A DNA stretch of 64,000 nt, from assembly GCA_023053545.1 (NCBI GenBank), contig JAKZAN010000002.1, positions 1,038,375 to 1,102,374 of the forward strand, read 5' to 3'. Shown here piece after piece: positions 1 to 18,867 of the stretch (positions are counted from its first letter, which is position 1; every line of letters begins with the position of its first letter). The position numbers and the translations under genes are program-made. The stretch is from Lepidurus packardi (lineage: Eukaryota > Arthropoda > Branchiopoda > Notostraca > Triopsidae). The notes below the pieces were generated by a model. That model saw nothing but the letters and a program-made list of their open reading frames with translations. It did not search any database and was not told the origin of the DNA.

Positions 1-86
1 CCATCCAAGTACTGACCGGGCCCGACGCAGCTTGACTTCCAGGAGCTGACGAGTCTGGGTACATTCTGCGTGGTATGGCCGTTGGC
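1..86 (-). rRNA. 5S ribosomal RNA, 3' end cut by window edge
   Basis: Read on the minus strand, the first 86 nt of a 5S rRNA are present and colinear with animal 5S without gaps. It starts GCCAACGGCCATACCACGC and runs to GTCAGTACTTGGATGG; the last ~34 nt lie off the window. Helix II still pairs (CGCAG with CTGCG) and helix III pairs (CCAG with CTGG), although both differ from the usual animal sequences, so the changes look compensated. The internal promoter region around GTCGGGCC is recognisable. It could be a working gene from a dispersed or tandem set, or a 5S-derived retroposon; the missing 3' end prevents a decision. Confidence 0.85.
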
Positions 87-1448
87 ATCCAATATCCATC
101 GTTAGCCAGCTAAGAATCGCGCTTGTTGTTGCGGTTATGCCTGAGCAGGCTGAACGAACGCTACTAGTTCAGACTTGGCTCGTCCCACCTCTCTTGTTTG
201 TCACATGCGCTACATAGGGCTGCTTTTTGTTGAGGTAGTTTCCTCACTCTCTCACACTGGTAGTTACGCCAGCTACCTCACTCTCACATTGAAGTACAGG
301 AATCGTATGAGTCGAAGTTGAACTGCAAGTTAAGGGCTATTCGATATCCTTATATCTGGCTGATTTTCTTTCGGGTAAGAATGAGAAGGAAGGCTCTTAC
401 GGGCGTCAATTTGTCAAGTATCAGCTGAAGTACCTGTATGCTGAACTTGAAATTGTTTCAAAAATACTGGGAAACCACACCTGCTTTAAGGCGGTGAGCT
501 TGTTTGCCTATCAATAAAACTGTCACTCGACAAAATAGTTAGAGCAAACCCTGAGGTGACGATTAAATGGGTTCGGTTCCCATCAGTCTTCTTGCCAGTT
601 TAGTGCACTCAGCCAAACACGAAATGCATTATTGGGTTTAGGTAGCCTATGAAAAGTAACAGAGTTTATCTGAGATACCCACCATTCTTCACGATGCGGC
701 ATTTTATTGTTTTGAAATGGCTATATACCAAGCTCTTGATTTGGTGAACGAGACGCAATGAATGAATGCTGTGGGCAGTTATTGTACGAGAAATTGGTAG
801 CATGGTGACAGGCAAATGTAAGCATTTATTGATTGTTCAATAATTCGCTAGTTCAAATCAATCAGAACAATACACAAGGACGGGAAACCATATCACGTGC
901 GTTAAACTGGGGCTTTACTATCCTCGAGGAAAAGCTGGGTTCTGGATGATCCTAATCACATGGATTAACGTTGTATAGACAAAGAAAATTTTCCAAGGAA
1001 AGGGAAAGTAGAAGTCAGGTAGGAAACTTGGAACCAAATAATTGAGGGAGAAACCAAATCAAAAAAAATATTTTTGAATAAAGATGATTTAAGTTACGCT
1101 TCCTGAAAGACGGCCAGTAAAAATCTATCAAGTTGTATCAAAACTTCTATCGACCGCTATCAAGTTGTATCAAATTCGATTCAACTCAAGTGTATCAAAT
1201 TTTTGTGTAGGGTCTCCCCTACACTGCATAAAACTACACAAAGAAAGAGTCAAATTATTACGAAAAGTAAGTATCCTTAACATTCACTTTAACGCAAAGG
1301 AAATCTTCTGCAATCCTAAAACTTCTAAAGCACTGGCACTACGTGCGAAAGAGATGGAAAAAAGTACCCACAATATAATTTATCTTCTGCATATTGATCA
1401 ATCAATCCACAGGGATTAATTAGGAGAGGTGTGGAATTCACCGATCCT
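87..1448. other. intergenic, no gene seen
   Basis: AT-rich sequence upstream of the 5S gene. The short open frames here lack splice-compatible neighbours or recognisable motifs. I see no RNA gene or transposon terminus. Confidence 0.5.
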
Positions 1449-1500
1449 ACTTGTGATGAAGTTATAATAAACACAAGTTTATTATAACTTCATCACAAGT
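1449..1500. repeat. perfect 24-bp snap-back palindrome
   Basis: Arms 1449-1472 and 1477-1500 are exact reverse complements separated by a 4-nt spacer (acaa). It is not part of any recognised element and has no neighbouring gene to act on as a terminator. Confidence 0.9.
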
Positions 1501-2262
1501 TTTAGTCAGGAGACAAAAAAGTTTAGGGAGACGAGCTAATGGCAGGGCGACGAAATTAAAACTGTCCATAATGCGCAGTTCCAGGGCTGGGACCCTCATA
1601 TCCATGATTTTCGTGCCAGCGAAAATAATTTCCGGTTCTAGGCCATGTCTCAACAAGTAGTCCAACAGCAGCGTCCCATCGTAGCCCTTGTTCTGTTCTG
1701 AGCTACGGCCGTGTAGCCCTTATGCTGACGACTAAATAACCAATCCCCCAATTCATCCAAGGCAATTATAACCAGGAAACCCACTTCTCGGCCATCAGCA
1801 TACTGAGCTACACAGAATGGGCCACATGCGTCCCGTTTTTTGATCGCACTCGAAATCGAACAAAATGAGTTTATCCCAAGCTACACCTACAAACCGCTCG
1901 GCTAAAAAGCATCGGTGGATGTTTCCCACCCATGCCATGTTTATCGCACTGGTCGTAATTGAATCGAAGCAACCAATTCTGGCTCCTAAATCAAAACAAA
2001 CTAAGACAAGACCATGAAAAGCCAAGTTTTACCGTTTAATTTCGTCAATAAACTTTACATTTTAAAACGAATCGTTAAGATTGTGACACTGCTTATCACA
2101 CAGGAATGGAATGGAAGATTTATCTCAAGGAAAGACCATAGATTTTCACCAAAATATTTCATACTAAAAAAATCTCTTCAATCAACTTGTCATTTAAAAC
2201 TCGCAACAGGACGGCAGTCAGTTCCCAATAAAAAAAAATACACTTTGAGGTCAAAGGAATAA
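1501..2262. other. intergenic, downstream of the p24 gene
   Basis: AT-rich sequence that should contain the 3' UTR of the minus-strand p24 gene. No convincing coding sequence is seen. Confidence 0.45.
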
Positions 2263-3208
2263 CTAAAACCTACCCCTTCCACCACCAGATTTGGTCTCAA
2301 AGAGTTTCTTGACAAAATAAACTTGCACCGTTGTCGCTAAGATAATAACCGAGCATTGGGCCAGGGACCAGTATTGCACATAGCCATTATTGGCTTCCAA
2401 AATGTTAAAATCACGAGCTTCTCTTCCTCTGGACAATTGCTGGTACTGTAGCATCTCTTGAACTCGTTTATCAACGCCAGAAAGTGTCGACTATACACAA
2501 AATGTAAAAAAAAATTAAAAAACTCCGTAACTTCATATGAATAGATCATTACCGTAAAACTCTCCACACTGATATCCGCATCCTTTAATTCCTGAGTGTA
2601 TTTCTCCCACTGGTCATACCTGTAATAAAAACGTAATTACATCTCTAAACTCAATTTTTAAACGATTTAAACTAATTTTAAGGGTAAAGAACTCCATTTG
2701 CATACCTAAACGTAGTCATATACAGATTCACGAGCTTGGCAGCAAATCTGGAGAACTGATTGTCAACGCAAATGGCATAATAACCTCCAGTGGGCGAAAC
2801 TTCTTGATATTCTGACGCCGGTTTCCACTGGTAAGGATGAACAAGCTGCCCCTGCGGATTTCTCACTGCAAAACCTGCCATTCCATCACCTCCACGCAAT
2901 ACCTAAAGAAGAGAAAACACATCTATATGATATCTGTAAGACAAAGAAAGAAAGACGAATAGATGTACCTGGAAACTGACGTAAATAGTGGCGCCTGCCT
3001 GGACACTTTGGTAGTAACATTCTTCTTTGCCCGGGTCAACATGCACTTTATATTCCATAGCGATTCCTGGCGACGCTTCTACATTACTCCAATGATCTCC
3101 TTCTGTGGATGCAATTGGAGCTTCCTGTTGGCCCCCTACATAATGTAAAATGCAGATAAACGCAATTAAAATTGGAGCTACAAACAACATATGTCTCCCC
3201 CTCGCCAT
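2263..3208 (-). CDS. p24/TMED family cargo receptor
   Basis: Type I membrane protein of the early secretory pathway; p24 proteins cycle between ER and Golgi in COPI/COPII vesicles and help load cargo such as GPI-anchored proteins. Four exons (minus strand: 3208-2969, 2902-2706, 2619-2553, 2490-2263) join in phase to give 243 aa. Order: signal peptide (residues ~1-28), GOLD domain with the pair of conserved cysteines (KEECYYQ and YYAICVDNQF), a coiled-coil stalk (EMLQYQQLSRGREARDFN), one membrane span, and a short cytosolic tail starting YFVKKLF, which matches the aromatic/dilysine sorting signal of the family. The start is the ATG just before ARGRHMLF; a GTG two codons upstream is not used. 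The tail and stalk resemble the TMED1/5/6 (opossum-like) branch, but I do not assign a subfamily. Confidence 0.92.
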
Positions 3209-3561
3209 GTTCACTACCTGCCTACGTCACCATAATGAATTTGAACAGTTAGATTTCATTTAGCGTCTTCAGATGGCGCCACATTAGTTGAATTGTTGGG
3301 GCCATCGGTTAATTTCTCTTTTAATCTAAAGTACTATAATTGCAAGAAATAAACTGTTGCTTAAAAATAATGTTGTTTTTGTTACATACTTCAATTGTTT
3401 TAATGAATTCACTATTTAATAAATACAACCTTAACAGCATTTAAAAAAACTGTATTGCTACTTTCCAAGGATATATTATAAGGATTAAAACAGTACCATA
3501 AGCTTCCAATAAAGTTTTCTAAATGTGTGCTCATTTATAAACAAATGTAGACAAAAAAAAA

Positions 3562-4149
3562 TCATGGCGAAGGTCGCCTTACTTTGATGGGATCAGAAAT
3601 GGACCCGTAATTATAAACAATGTGCATCTGATCATAATCTACATTTGGTGGCTCAGCAGCGGCTTCTTTCCGTCGTTTAGTCCCACTTGTTGCTGAAGAT
3701 GACGCTAAAGTCGGCCTGGAATGTTGCTGTTTTGTCTGGAGACTATGGAATGTTAATCGGGCATCATCAAGGTTCGCCTTCTTTTCGTTCTCCGCCCAAC
3801 GTGGCAAAGGTGGGCGGGTCTTGCGTCCCGTAGACATGTCTGGGAGCAAAGTAGGCGGAGTTTCGGTAACAATAATACTACGGCTGGGTGGGTCAGTTAA
3901 ATACTTCCACCATTTTTCCTCTTCTCCTTCCGGGCGGGTAAAACCACGTGGACGCGTTGGAAGAACCAAAGGAGGCGTGGCCTGCGAAGGCTTCAAAGAA
4001 GGAGGCAGACGACGAGAAGTATTGGTAGTTTTAGCCGTGTGGACGAGCACCAAGCCGTTCGGTTGGATTCCGGCATAGATAAAGGCCACGCAGAGGCCGA
4101 GAATGACCACGAACAAGAAGAAAACGATAAAGAGGGCGAACCAACGCCG
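3562..4149 (-). other. open frame directly after the TMEM26 TGA: membrane span plus Pro/Ser-rich tail
   Basis: The last TMEM26 exon continues past the in-frame TGA, in the same frame, for 195 codons to a TGA at 3562. It opens with RRWFALF and a very hydrophobic stretch (IVFFLFVVILGLCVAFIYAG) that reads as a membrane span. A Pro/Thr-rich region follows with EEEKWWKYLTDPP, and it ends near DQMHIVYNYGS. The frame is well above chance for this AT-rich DNA and keeps protein-like composition. Three explanations fit: read-through or recoding of the TGA, a sequence error or mutation in one codon, or a separate gene whose 5' exons I have not found. A GTAAGG near 3577 on the minus strand could also be a splice donor just before the end. 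Confidence 0.55.
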
Positions 4150-10923
<6,774 letters not shown>

Positions 10924-12896
10924 CACTTCTCCCTTTCTTTTTCCTTTTCTTTTAGTCTAAAACAATACTATTAGACATCACTTTAACAAATCTTTTCATT
11001 TTTTAAAAGTATAAAATTTCCTTTAACGTTTTACTTAAAGAGAAGAAACTACTTTTCAATAGCAACGCCAAGGGCAGGTTGTCTTCGACCCACCCCCGAT
11101 TGCCCTACTGGCCTTTAGTACGCGGAGTTGGCAGCATCTTCCTCCGAAGGCAACAGAAAGAGAGGTTTTTGGGCGCCGAAGAAGACGTCATCATCGCTGC
11201 TGTAGCCACGCGTCGCGGCGAATAAAAATAAGTCACTTTACATGATAGGGTCCTTTTCTACGGTTTAGTACATGCCGTATACCATGCCAATCTCCCATTC
11301 ACAAGAGAGAGAGAGACAGAAAAAGGAACATGGGGAGTCCAAGAAAAACCGTTAGCATAAACCAAAAACCCATACTACTGTCTTCACACTTCCTTGAACC
11401 CTTTTTTCTTCTTTTTCTACCCAAACAAAACGTCACCTTTTTTCGCCAGAACCTAATAAACGTTAGCATACATCACCTGAGATAAAAGTTGGACATACGC
11501 GGTTTCCTAAAGCTCTAAATGAGTAAAAAGAGAAAATTTTTCACTTTATGCGTGAGGCTTTTTTAGGGGGAAAACAAACAAGATGGCGGCAGCTCTAAAC
11601 GACGAATTCATTGTCAGTGTTTCACACAATGAACAACGAGCCCCTAATTATTTAATATACAAGGGATGAAAGTACGTTAAAAAGTTAGACGGAGCAAGAC
11701 TAGATAGTTTGAACCCTTCCATGATTTTTGGAAATTTTATAGCGCAGTAAATTAAAGGAAACTTATTTCAATGAACTTGGCATTTTAAGAAAAACATGGC
11801 GGCAATACATGGTGAATTCGAATTCATTGTTATTGTTAGGCAATGAACAATGAACCACGAAACTAGCCACAGCAATGTTAATGGTAGAAACGAATAAGAT
11901 TCCAAATTTCGGACGGTGATAATCTTTTAATCTTTATAATCTTAAATAATGCTGCGTTTATATAAAAAAGTAAACATTTATTCGATAGTTCATTAATAAT
12001 TTTAGGTATTAAAATGAAATAGTTAGTTTTAAAGAAATAGTAAGCCAGTAAGTAAGTAGCCCTTTGTGACCTAGGAAGGGTCTTCAAAATAGGCCTGAAT
12101 TACGGAAACCACAAAAGTTCCATGGATTGCTTTTTAACTATTGCATTCAGAATTTTAAAACCTGTATGAGAATCTATATGAACTACCCGTAAGCTTTTTT
12201 GCGTTTACGATAGGTTACATTATCAATTGTATACATTTTTGTGCTTAAATTTCAGGGTAGTTAAAGCTTACGTTTAAGCGTAGACCAACAACGGTCTCTA
12301 CAAGCCATATAATTCATAACAGGAATAAAACAAACGACTGCACAAGGATGAGGACAGTCTAATTAGCATAACCTCTTAAGGATGTGTCGGGGCGTTGTTT
12401 TAATGGATATACGGCCCGGCCATCTCTCCTTCACCGGAGTTTTCTCGGCCTTAAAAACTTGGCAAGTCATTATCGTGATTGCCCAATCATTTTCCACGCT
12501 TTCTTTACGAGACTAATAAAAAAAGTTTATTTCCCGTTCTTTCCTTTTTCCAACAGAACTGTCTACACAACACGCCACGTATCCACCAAACAAAACTATC
12601 CAGCTTAGAGTTCCAGGAGAGTATAGAAAAATCGTAGAAAAATCTTCATTTGATCCAAAAAATACCTCAATAAATGTAAGCATCATCCAAAACAATAGGT
12701 CAACTTTAATCTCAGAGTATCGCAATAAAAGGTTGGAAAAAATACAGGTATAGAAATGCTGAGTATTCGGTTATGTTCTTCTTGTTCGCGAAATCTTGTG
12801 CTATATCTTCTATTACGGCATTCCGTTTCTCCACTTTCCATTCAAAAGACCAGGTTTAGTCCCAACTGAGTGCAAATGCATCTTCTTTTGCTTGAT
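10924..12896. other. spacer between TMEM26 5' end and LHFPL 3' end
   Basis: Should contain the TMEM26 promoter and the LHFPL 3' UTR. On the minus strand, ~36 codons ending at TAA 11115-11117 look protein-like (GYSSDDDVFFGAQKP...SEEDAANSAY) but lack a convincing splice acceptor; they may be a 5' leader frame. On the plus strand a short motif beginning ATGGCGGC and running to ATTCATTG occurs at ~11582 and again at ~11797 (ATGGCGGCAATACATGG...), a decayed direct duplication. Confidence 0.4.
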
Positions 12897-15380
12897 TCAG
12901 AGACGGAAGGAGCCAGGCTTGATCCCCGATGCACGGAAACTCATTATGGCGCATGCGCACAACGCAAAAACGGAACCGGTCATGAGATAAATAGACCACG
13001 ACACATTACAGTGACCTGCAATGTGAAAAATCCGATTTCAGGTGCCAAAAATAGAATAAAATAAAACAATTTCCTCTTCATAAACCTACAAAACTTACCT
13101 AAATCATAGACATCCGCATCGGCTCCACAAGCTTCCTGAACTTCGCGATTATCCCAACCCAATGGGAACAAGGCCACACCTACTGTTATCAGCAACGCTA
13201 GAAAAAAACAACAAAAACCGTTAGAAAAACTTTTAAAAATGGTTTTCTTACCAATTACACCTTTAATTACGTAACAAAAACAACATTCAAACGTGAAAAA
13301 GTGGAGTAAAACAAACACGTTGGGTTGCTCTAACCCTGTTGGTACGAAAAACGAGGCCAAATGTGACATTTAGCCGAAAAAGAGAAATAGTTTAAGAGCA
13401 AAACCCGTTTGATCGACTTGATTTCACCTTTCTCTCTTTTTTTTTTCGAATAAACCGGATCAATAAAAAATCTTGCTCCATTTTTTTGTTTCAACTGTCG
13501 TAATCAACTTATCATGCCACTGTGATCTAATTTTCGTTTTGATGCAGAATAAAGTAAAAATATCTTTAAAACAAACATCTATACTCTAATAAATAGGGTT
13601 CATTACAACTTTTTCGAAGGTTACGAGAGAACCTAATCTAAGCACGCACTTTTCTACAAAAAACGGGTCACAAAATGAAGTTGTCAAACTGCATAACCCT
13701 AGGAACACGGATCTCTTAGTTAGGATTCGTTTGAAACCCAAAATAGGACGAAAAGCACTCAAAAGAAAAAAAAGGACAGAAAAAAGTTGTTCCTCTTGTA
13801 ACGTCTCCATCGACCGACTATAGAACGGTATAAATAGTCCACAGATTTACCAACAAGACACCATTTGACCTGTTGACTGTTTCCAGTAGGTTTTAAAGCT
13901 TTAATTCAAGATTTAAACATGAAGTAAGTTTAAACTCACTTGAAAAAAATACCCCCAAACTGTGAACCCAAACATTCTAATTATTTTTTAATTAATTCTA
14001 ATTTTTTGTGTATTAATTCCAATTATGTTATTATTACTTTTAACTATTTTCGTACTAATTCTAATTTCTTTCATTTATTCGAATTAATTTTGTTATAAAT
14101 ACAATAATTTTTCTGTTTCTATTAAAAAGGGTTTTCGTTATCCTTTTGGTGTGCGCTGCTGGAGTTATAGCCGATGATCTGCACTCGGAACGTCAAGAGG
14201 AACGTGGACTAGGTTACGGCCATAACGTTCGCAATAATTACAATTTAGGACATAGTAACAACTACGGTGGTCAAGGAAACTATGGCGGGTAAGTTTGTTT
14301 CTTAAAAAATCGTTTTATTTCTTCTTAAATGATCTTATTCCTGCGTTCTTTATTTGTAGGTCTCATAAGCAAGCTGTAGTCCAATTAGGGGGATATGGGC
14401 AACAAACCCAGATTGTTACTTTGAGTTCTTCTTCGTCGGCTAGCGTAATCCCTACCGTCCAAACTTATCGCGTCCCTTCTTACGGATATGGAAATGTTTA
14501 TGGAAATAACTACGGAAATGGTTATGATAACTTTGGATTTCAAGGAGGTTACAGGCCTTTGTTGGGCTTAGGTCAAGGCCACGGTGGTCACTTTAACCGT
14601 TATTAAAAAAAACTTCTGAAAAAAACGACAAATTTATATCTAGATTCCAAATATTCCGAGTTTTCTACGACTGAGCTGTGTGAGGAAATTTGTAATACAG
14701 AGAAGGATGAGAGACGAATGACTTAAGACCAACTTGTGGGCGTTTGCGAGGTGTTTTGACGGTAGAAGTGAGGGACAATAGTTACCAGAGAGCGCTTGTA
14801 AGGCTCCTGAGGTGCGTGTGGTGCTAGAATCGAGAACGTAGGCGTAACAAAGGGCCGAAGAGGCAGCTAAGGCGACGATTAGAGATAAGATACAACCCAT
14901 GCCAACCAAAATGGTGGAGGCTTGCCACCAAACGCTGGGAATAGAGTAGAAGCTCGAATAGCGTCCACATTCTTCGACGATTTCCAGAGTACCAGTGCTA
15001 GGACTGATTCGGGGGAAATTGCAGCGCCGGAATGAGCCAAAATAGGCTGTATGACCGTAAGGAAGACTCCCCTGCAAGAAGATAAACATTAGTATTCAAG
15101 AATTTAGCGTACATGAAAAAAGAAATCGATCTAAAATCCTTAAAACACATGCGCATGAGACAAAATTGCAAAAATGTACAAGTAAAAACGCTTCAAACTA
15201 CTGCTGTACAAGTACATTTCAGGTTGACTGTATAGTGTGTTTAAATTAGACCTTAGGCTAAGGATAAAGGAAACTTACTTCGAGCCATAAAGGGAGGTAG
15301 AAACCAGTAATGCAAGTCAGGGCCGTAACGAGGGATAAACAAGCCCAAAAGACGCCAATTGTGGTTAAACTAGAAGCCAT
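12897..15380 (-). CDS. LHFPL-family tetraspan membrane protein
   Basis: Four exons (15380-15279, 15071-14786, 13197-13099, 13015-12897) join in phase to 201 aa, the usual size for lipoma HMGIC fusion partner-like proteins. Spans: residues ~8-30 (LTTIGVFWACLSLVTALTCI); VWWQASTILVGMGCILSLIV; exon-3 start ALLITVGVALFPLGW; exon-4 SIYLMTGSVFALCACAIM. Family marks include CGRYSSF before the second span, the FPLGW motif after the third, the extracellular cysteine in EACGAD and the GHCNVSWS run before the last span. In vertebrates some relatives accompany ion channels or mechanotransduction complexes, but the subgroup here is unclear. The last exon was found by its acceptor and family motif because its frame is only 39 codons. 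The second intron holds an opposite-strand gene. Confidence 0.88.
13829..13836 (+). promoter_or_regulatory. TATA box of the nested secreted-protein gene
   Basis: TATAAATA lies 83 bp before the ATG, with a short leader between, on the plus strand inside the LHFPL intron. Confidence 0.6.
13919..14606 (+). CDS. small secreted Gly/Tyr/Asn-rich protein, nested in an LHFPL intron
   Basis: Three exons (13919-13923, 14130-14288, 14360-14606) give 136 aa. The first coding exon is only ATG AA, a layout common for arthropod cuticle and secreted-peptide genes, where the signal peptide starts on exon 2. Signal peptide: KVFVILLVCAAGVIA, then ADDLHSERQEE. The mature part is rich in GY/GN/YGN (NNYNLGHSNNYGGQGNYGG; GYGNVYGNNYGNG) around a central block (AVVQLGGYGQQTQIVTLSSS) and ends GQGHGGHFNRY. 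No cysteine lies in the mature part. Composition fits a cuticle, silk-like or glycine-rich secreted peptide; no family domain is recognised. It has its own TATA box and runs opposite to the host gene. Confidence 0.8.
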
Positions 15381-16256
15381 AGTTATTTTACATAGCACAC
15401 TATCATAACATTTAAATGCCAATTAAGTTTAGAGTCTTTCTTAAAGCGAAATACTTGACTTGTAAACCGCAATCAACACCACACGCTACAAAACCAAAAC
15501 ACGAGAAATATTCAGGATTTTCCGTCTTAAGCTGAACGCATTCGCCATCTATGGAGAAAATCCAGCGGGTACGTTTTTTATGAACTTCGAATTACAGCTA
15601 CAATATTAGTGGATTAAACCGTACATAATTAAATTATAACTGTCCTTATATAGGTTAGAAAACAAACAAGTAAACGATTAATAATACTCGATCAAGGAGT
15701 CACGAATTAGCTAAGGAAACTAGAGCAGTAAAGGACAAGGTCACCCTCAAGTTGATTATTCCCTAACTGTAACTGTATGAAAGCCGAAATTACGAACATC
15801 CTACGTAGTTTTCTGAGACTCTCGGAAGGATTGGGACTTGTTGACCTTCGGATTGCGGCGCTTGACCTCACTTCGTCACATGACAGGAACCACATGGCCC
15901 CCGCCTTACCACCCCTTGATGTTTGACGCCTCGTCCTGTTTGTCGGCAAACTACTTCTCTTATCTTCTCCAGCTAATATATCTGCTCTAGTTTTCGGTTT
16001 TGTTATTTCCTCTGGGACCAAATGTAAAATGAGGAAGACAAGTATGACTAAAACCGTCAGGAGAAGACCCTTCCTTCCACACTGGGAGTATATTCACCCC
16101 CTCAGGCTTGGATATACAAAAGCAAGTCAATTTAATCTGCTCTTTAACAGCATCCGAGTAGGGCCAGCGTGATCTCAGAGCACAGTTCTAGCAAGCAGCT
16201 CTGAGAGAAACTCCTGGAATTTAGTTTAAACATAGTTATTTTGTATTTTTTCAAAA
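15381..16256. other. intergenic between divergent LHFPL and coiled-coil genes
   Basis: 875 bp between two divergent start codons, so it should hold both promoters. No clear TATA box is seen. An open frame at 15707-16021 (minus) has no supporting motif. Confidence 0.45.
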
Positions 16257-18533
16257 ATGGATTTCAAATTGTGTTGTTTTTTATTTATGGGTTTATTTTT
16301 GCCCATTTCGGCGCAAAATCCCCCTGCTTCCTCTTCTTATGGAATCACGTAAGTCTTTCCATAGATGTATGCTATATTTATCTTACATCTAATTGCTTTG
16401 AATTTTATTTGAGTTTAAATTACATTTGATTACCAAATTCAAGTCATGGAGACATCCGCGATGCTATTTTAACGCTTTTTGGCGCTGTACGGGACCAAAC
16501 CGAGAAGCTTGAGCGGCACGAAGCTCGCGAACGCCATCTAGGAGATTCCCTAACCCGAACCTTAAATGTTATCGATACCAGAACTCGAGGTGAAGAGAAA
16601 AATATGGATAATCTCGCCGTTCTGATGGCCAAAATGGACGACAGACTCCGAAAAGTGGAAGAAATGATCCTACAAGTACGTTTACGATCATACTTACATT
16701 TGTAAATAGTTGTCAGTTGTTTACTATGGGCAACTCAAAATTTCATGTTAGCGAGACGACCGTGAAAGAATTCAAATCCAGAAAGTAATTGACGGCTCCA
16801 GTGCCGTTAAATTGTTGTTGGAAGAGAAGATGTCAAAGTTGGTAGCCCCAAACGGCCAACCTACCGCAGCCACGCCCCCTACCATGGATCCCGAGCTATC
16901 GAAGCAACTCTATCGATTACGCAAAAAGTCCGATTCCATTGAAGAAGCTTTGCAAACACGTTTGGCGCACATGACCAATGAAGTAAATAGAAATCATGCA
17001 GAAACTATGAAACCATTGTCAAAACTACTAACTTAAAAAAAAAATAGGTGAAAATTGTCGGAGAAAAACTGGACGCCAGAGGCGAGCGATTAGAAGGCTT
17101 ACAACTAGCTATCATGGAATCTGTTGGAAAGACCCAAACTAATGAAGCTGACAAACTACGCGCCGCTTCAGCGAATTTGGTATCTGCCGAAGGAAAATGG
17201 CGCCAATTTTTACAAGACGCTGATACGATTTTGGCGCAAGTGAATGTTAACACCAACCGTATTACGGACCATATTTCCCATTTTAAGAACGATTCGGCCG
17301 CCATCTTGATTGGTATCGAGAACTTGGATACCACCCTCGAGAACGTGACACGCATCCTCACTTCCGGCACACTTTCCACATCCACTACGGAAGAAGATAA
17401 GGAAATAACGAAACGACAAGAGTTACTCCTCGCCCAAATTTCCTCCCAACAAAACTCTACCTTAAACACTATAAACGACTTAAACGAGAAACAAACTGCT
17501 CGATTAACCAACTTGGAAGCCAGCACTAAAGAAAACTTTCGTTCTTTCGAGCAGCAGAACCATCTAGCAACGCAGAACGTCTCTAGTGCGATTCAAGATG
17601 GCGTCCGCGCCCTTTCCGAAGGTGTCCAACAGCTTTCTACTGAATTAACGCAGAAATTAGCAGATGGCAACAAACTAATTCAAGATCAGGTAAATCAAAA
17701 TTCTAATACCAATTGAATATGCGCTTAATATCGTGTTTATAGATAGCTGATGCGGCTCAAACGTCTGAAACACTGGCAGAAACGGTTGAAAAAGGCTATG
17801 CGGATCTTACTAAGGAGATCCAAGGACTTCAGAACGTGGAAAGAGTCATGTTAGACACTGCCGATAGTGTGTTAGATACTAAACGACGTTTAGAATATGC
17901 AGTTCAACAGATTTTACTGGAATTGGGCGAAACGGTTCGTCGTCAGACCGGCGATTTGAACCACACCCTTGCTCAGAAGGTCGATGACGTCACTCTGTCC
18001 GTTTTAGCCAACCAGACGATGGCTATGGCGAACATGACGAGCAAAATAGAACGCGAATTGAGTCAGGTAAGCTTACAAAGTCAATTGAATTTGTTCCCTG
18101 TTGTTTTAACACTAAATTATGTTTGTAATTGTAGGTTTGGCGTCAAATTTCAGTTTTGCACCAGAGCGCCACCCAATCGCAGGCCGTCTTACAAAAAGTG
18201 GAACAGCAAACAGCCAGTCACGTGGCTGGAACGTTGCAATCCCTCACCAACATGGACGGCAAAGTGTTAACAATCACTAACCGGATGAGCCAAGTGGATG
18301 ATAACTTAAACTACTTGCTCGGCCGCTTATCGTTAGTCGTCCAAGAGTTTAATCAAATCCGGGGTGGGTTAGGGGAAACTATGGACTCCTTACGATCAGG
18401 TTTAAACGCGATCCAAGAGAAAGTTCCGTTACTTTTAGGTGCTGGAGGCATCGATACCAGTACTCGCCAAACTGCTATTGATTCTGACAATGACGTTGTT
18501 GTCAAAATCGGCAGTATCGATTTAAGTGCTTAA
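16257..18533 (+). CDS. secreted coiled-coil protein, function unknown
   Basis: Six exons (16257-16348, 16444-16675, 16752-16982, 17048-17689, 17743-18066, 18135-18533) join in phase to 639 aa. A cleavable signal peptide (LCCFLFMGLFLPISA) is followed by QNPPASSSYG. Nearly all the rest is predicted long alpha-helical coiled coil: HGDIRDAILTLFGAVRDQTE, RLRKVEEMILQ, LRKKSDSIEEALQTRLAHM, LDARGERLEGLQLAIMESV and similar, with one short Pro/Thr break (NGQPTAATPPTMDPE). Several N-glycosylation sequons (NVTR, NSTL, NVSS, NHTL, NQTM, NMTS) support an extracellular location. The end is non-coiled (LLLGAGGIDTSTRQTAI...SIDLSA). I do not recognise the family; laminin-like or matrix structural proteins are possible only by shape. 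Intron phases are mostly 0, which suggests growth by exon duplication. Confidence 0.85.
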
Positions 18534-18867
18534 GAAATTATTCTTTCCCGAATGTAAAATGTTGCTTGTTTTTTTATTATATATATCTGACTCCATGAAA
18601 AGAAAAAAAAATGAGACACAACACGAGAAACATTCAGTTATCACATCAGTGCCGTACATATTTAGAAAATTAGTGCCAAATTAAAAAAAAAAAGTTGTTC
18701 CTGCCCGAAATGAATGGTCAATACAGCTTGTTCGTTCGCATTTTCGCCAATTGGCGAGCATTTCCAATTCGCATCGTCGGAATGGCATCCAGAAAAATCG
18801 TTTCATAAAATAAGCAAAATGGCAAAATATTAGACCCATTTCCTTATCGCAGTTCCCAATGACTTCC

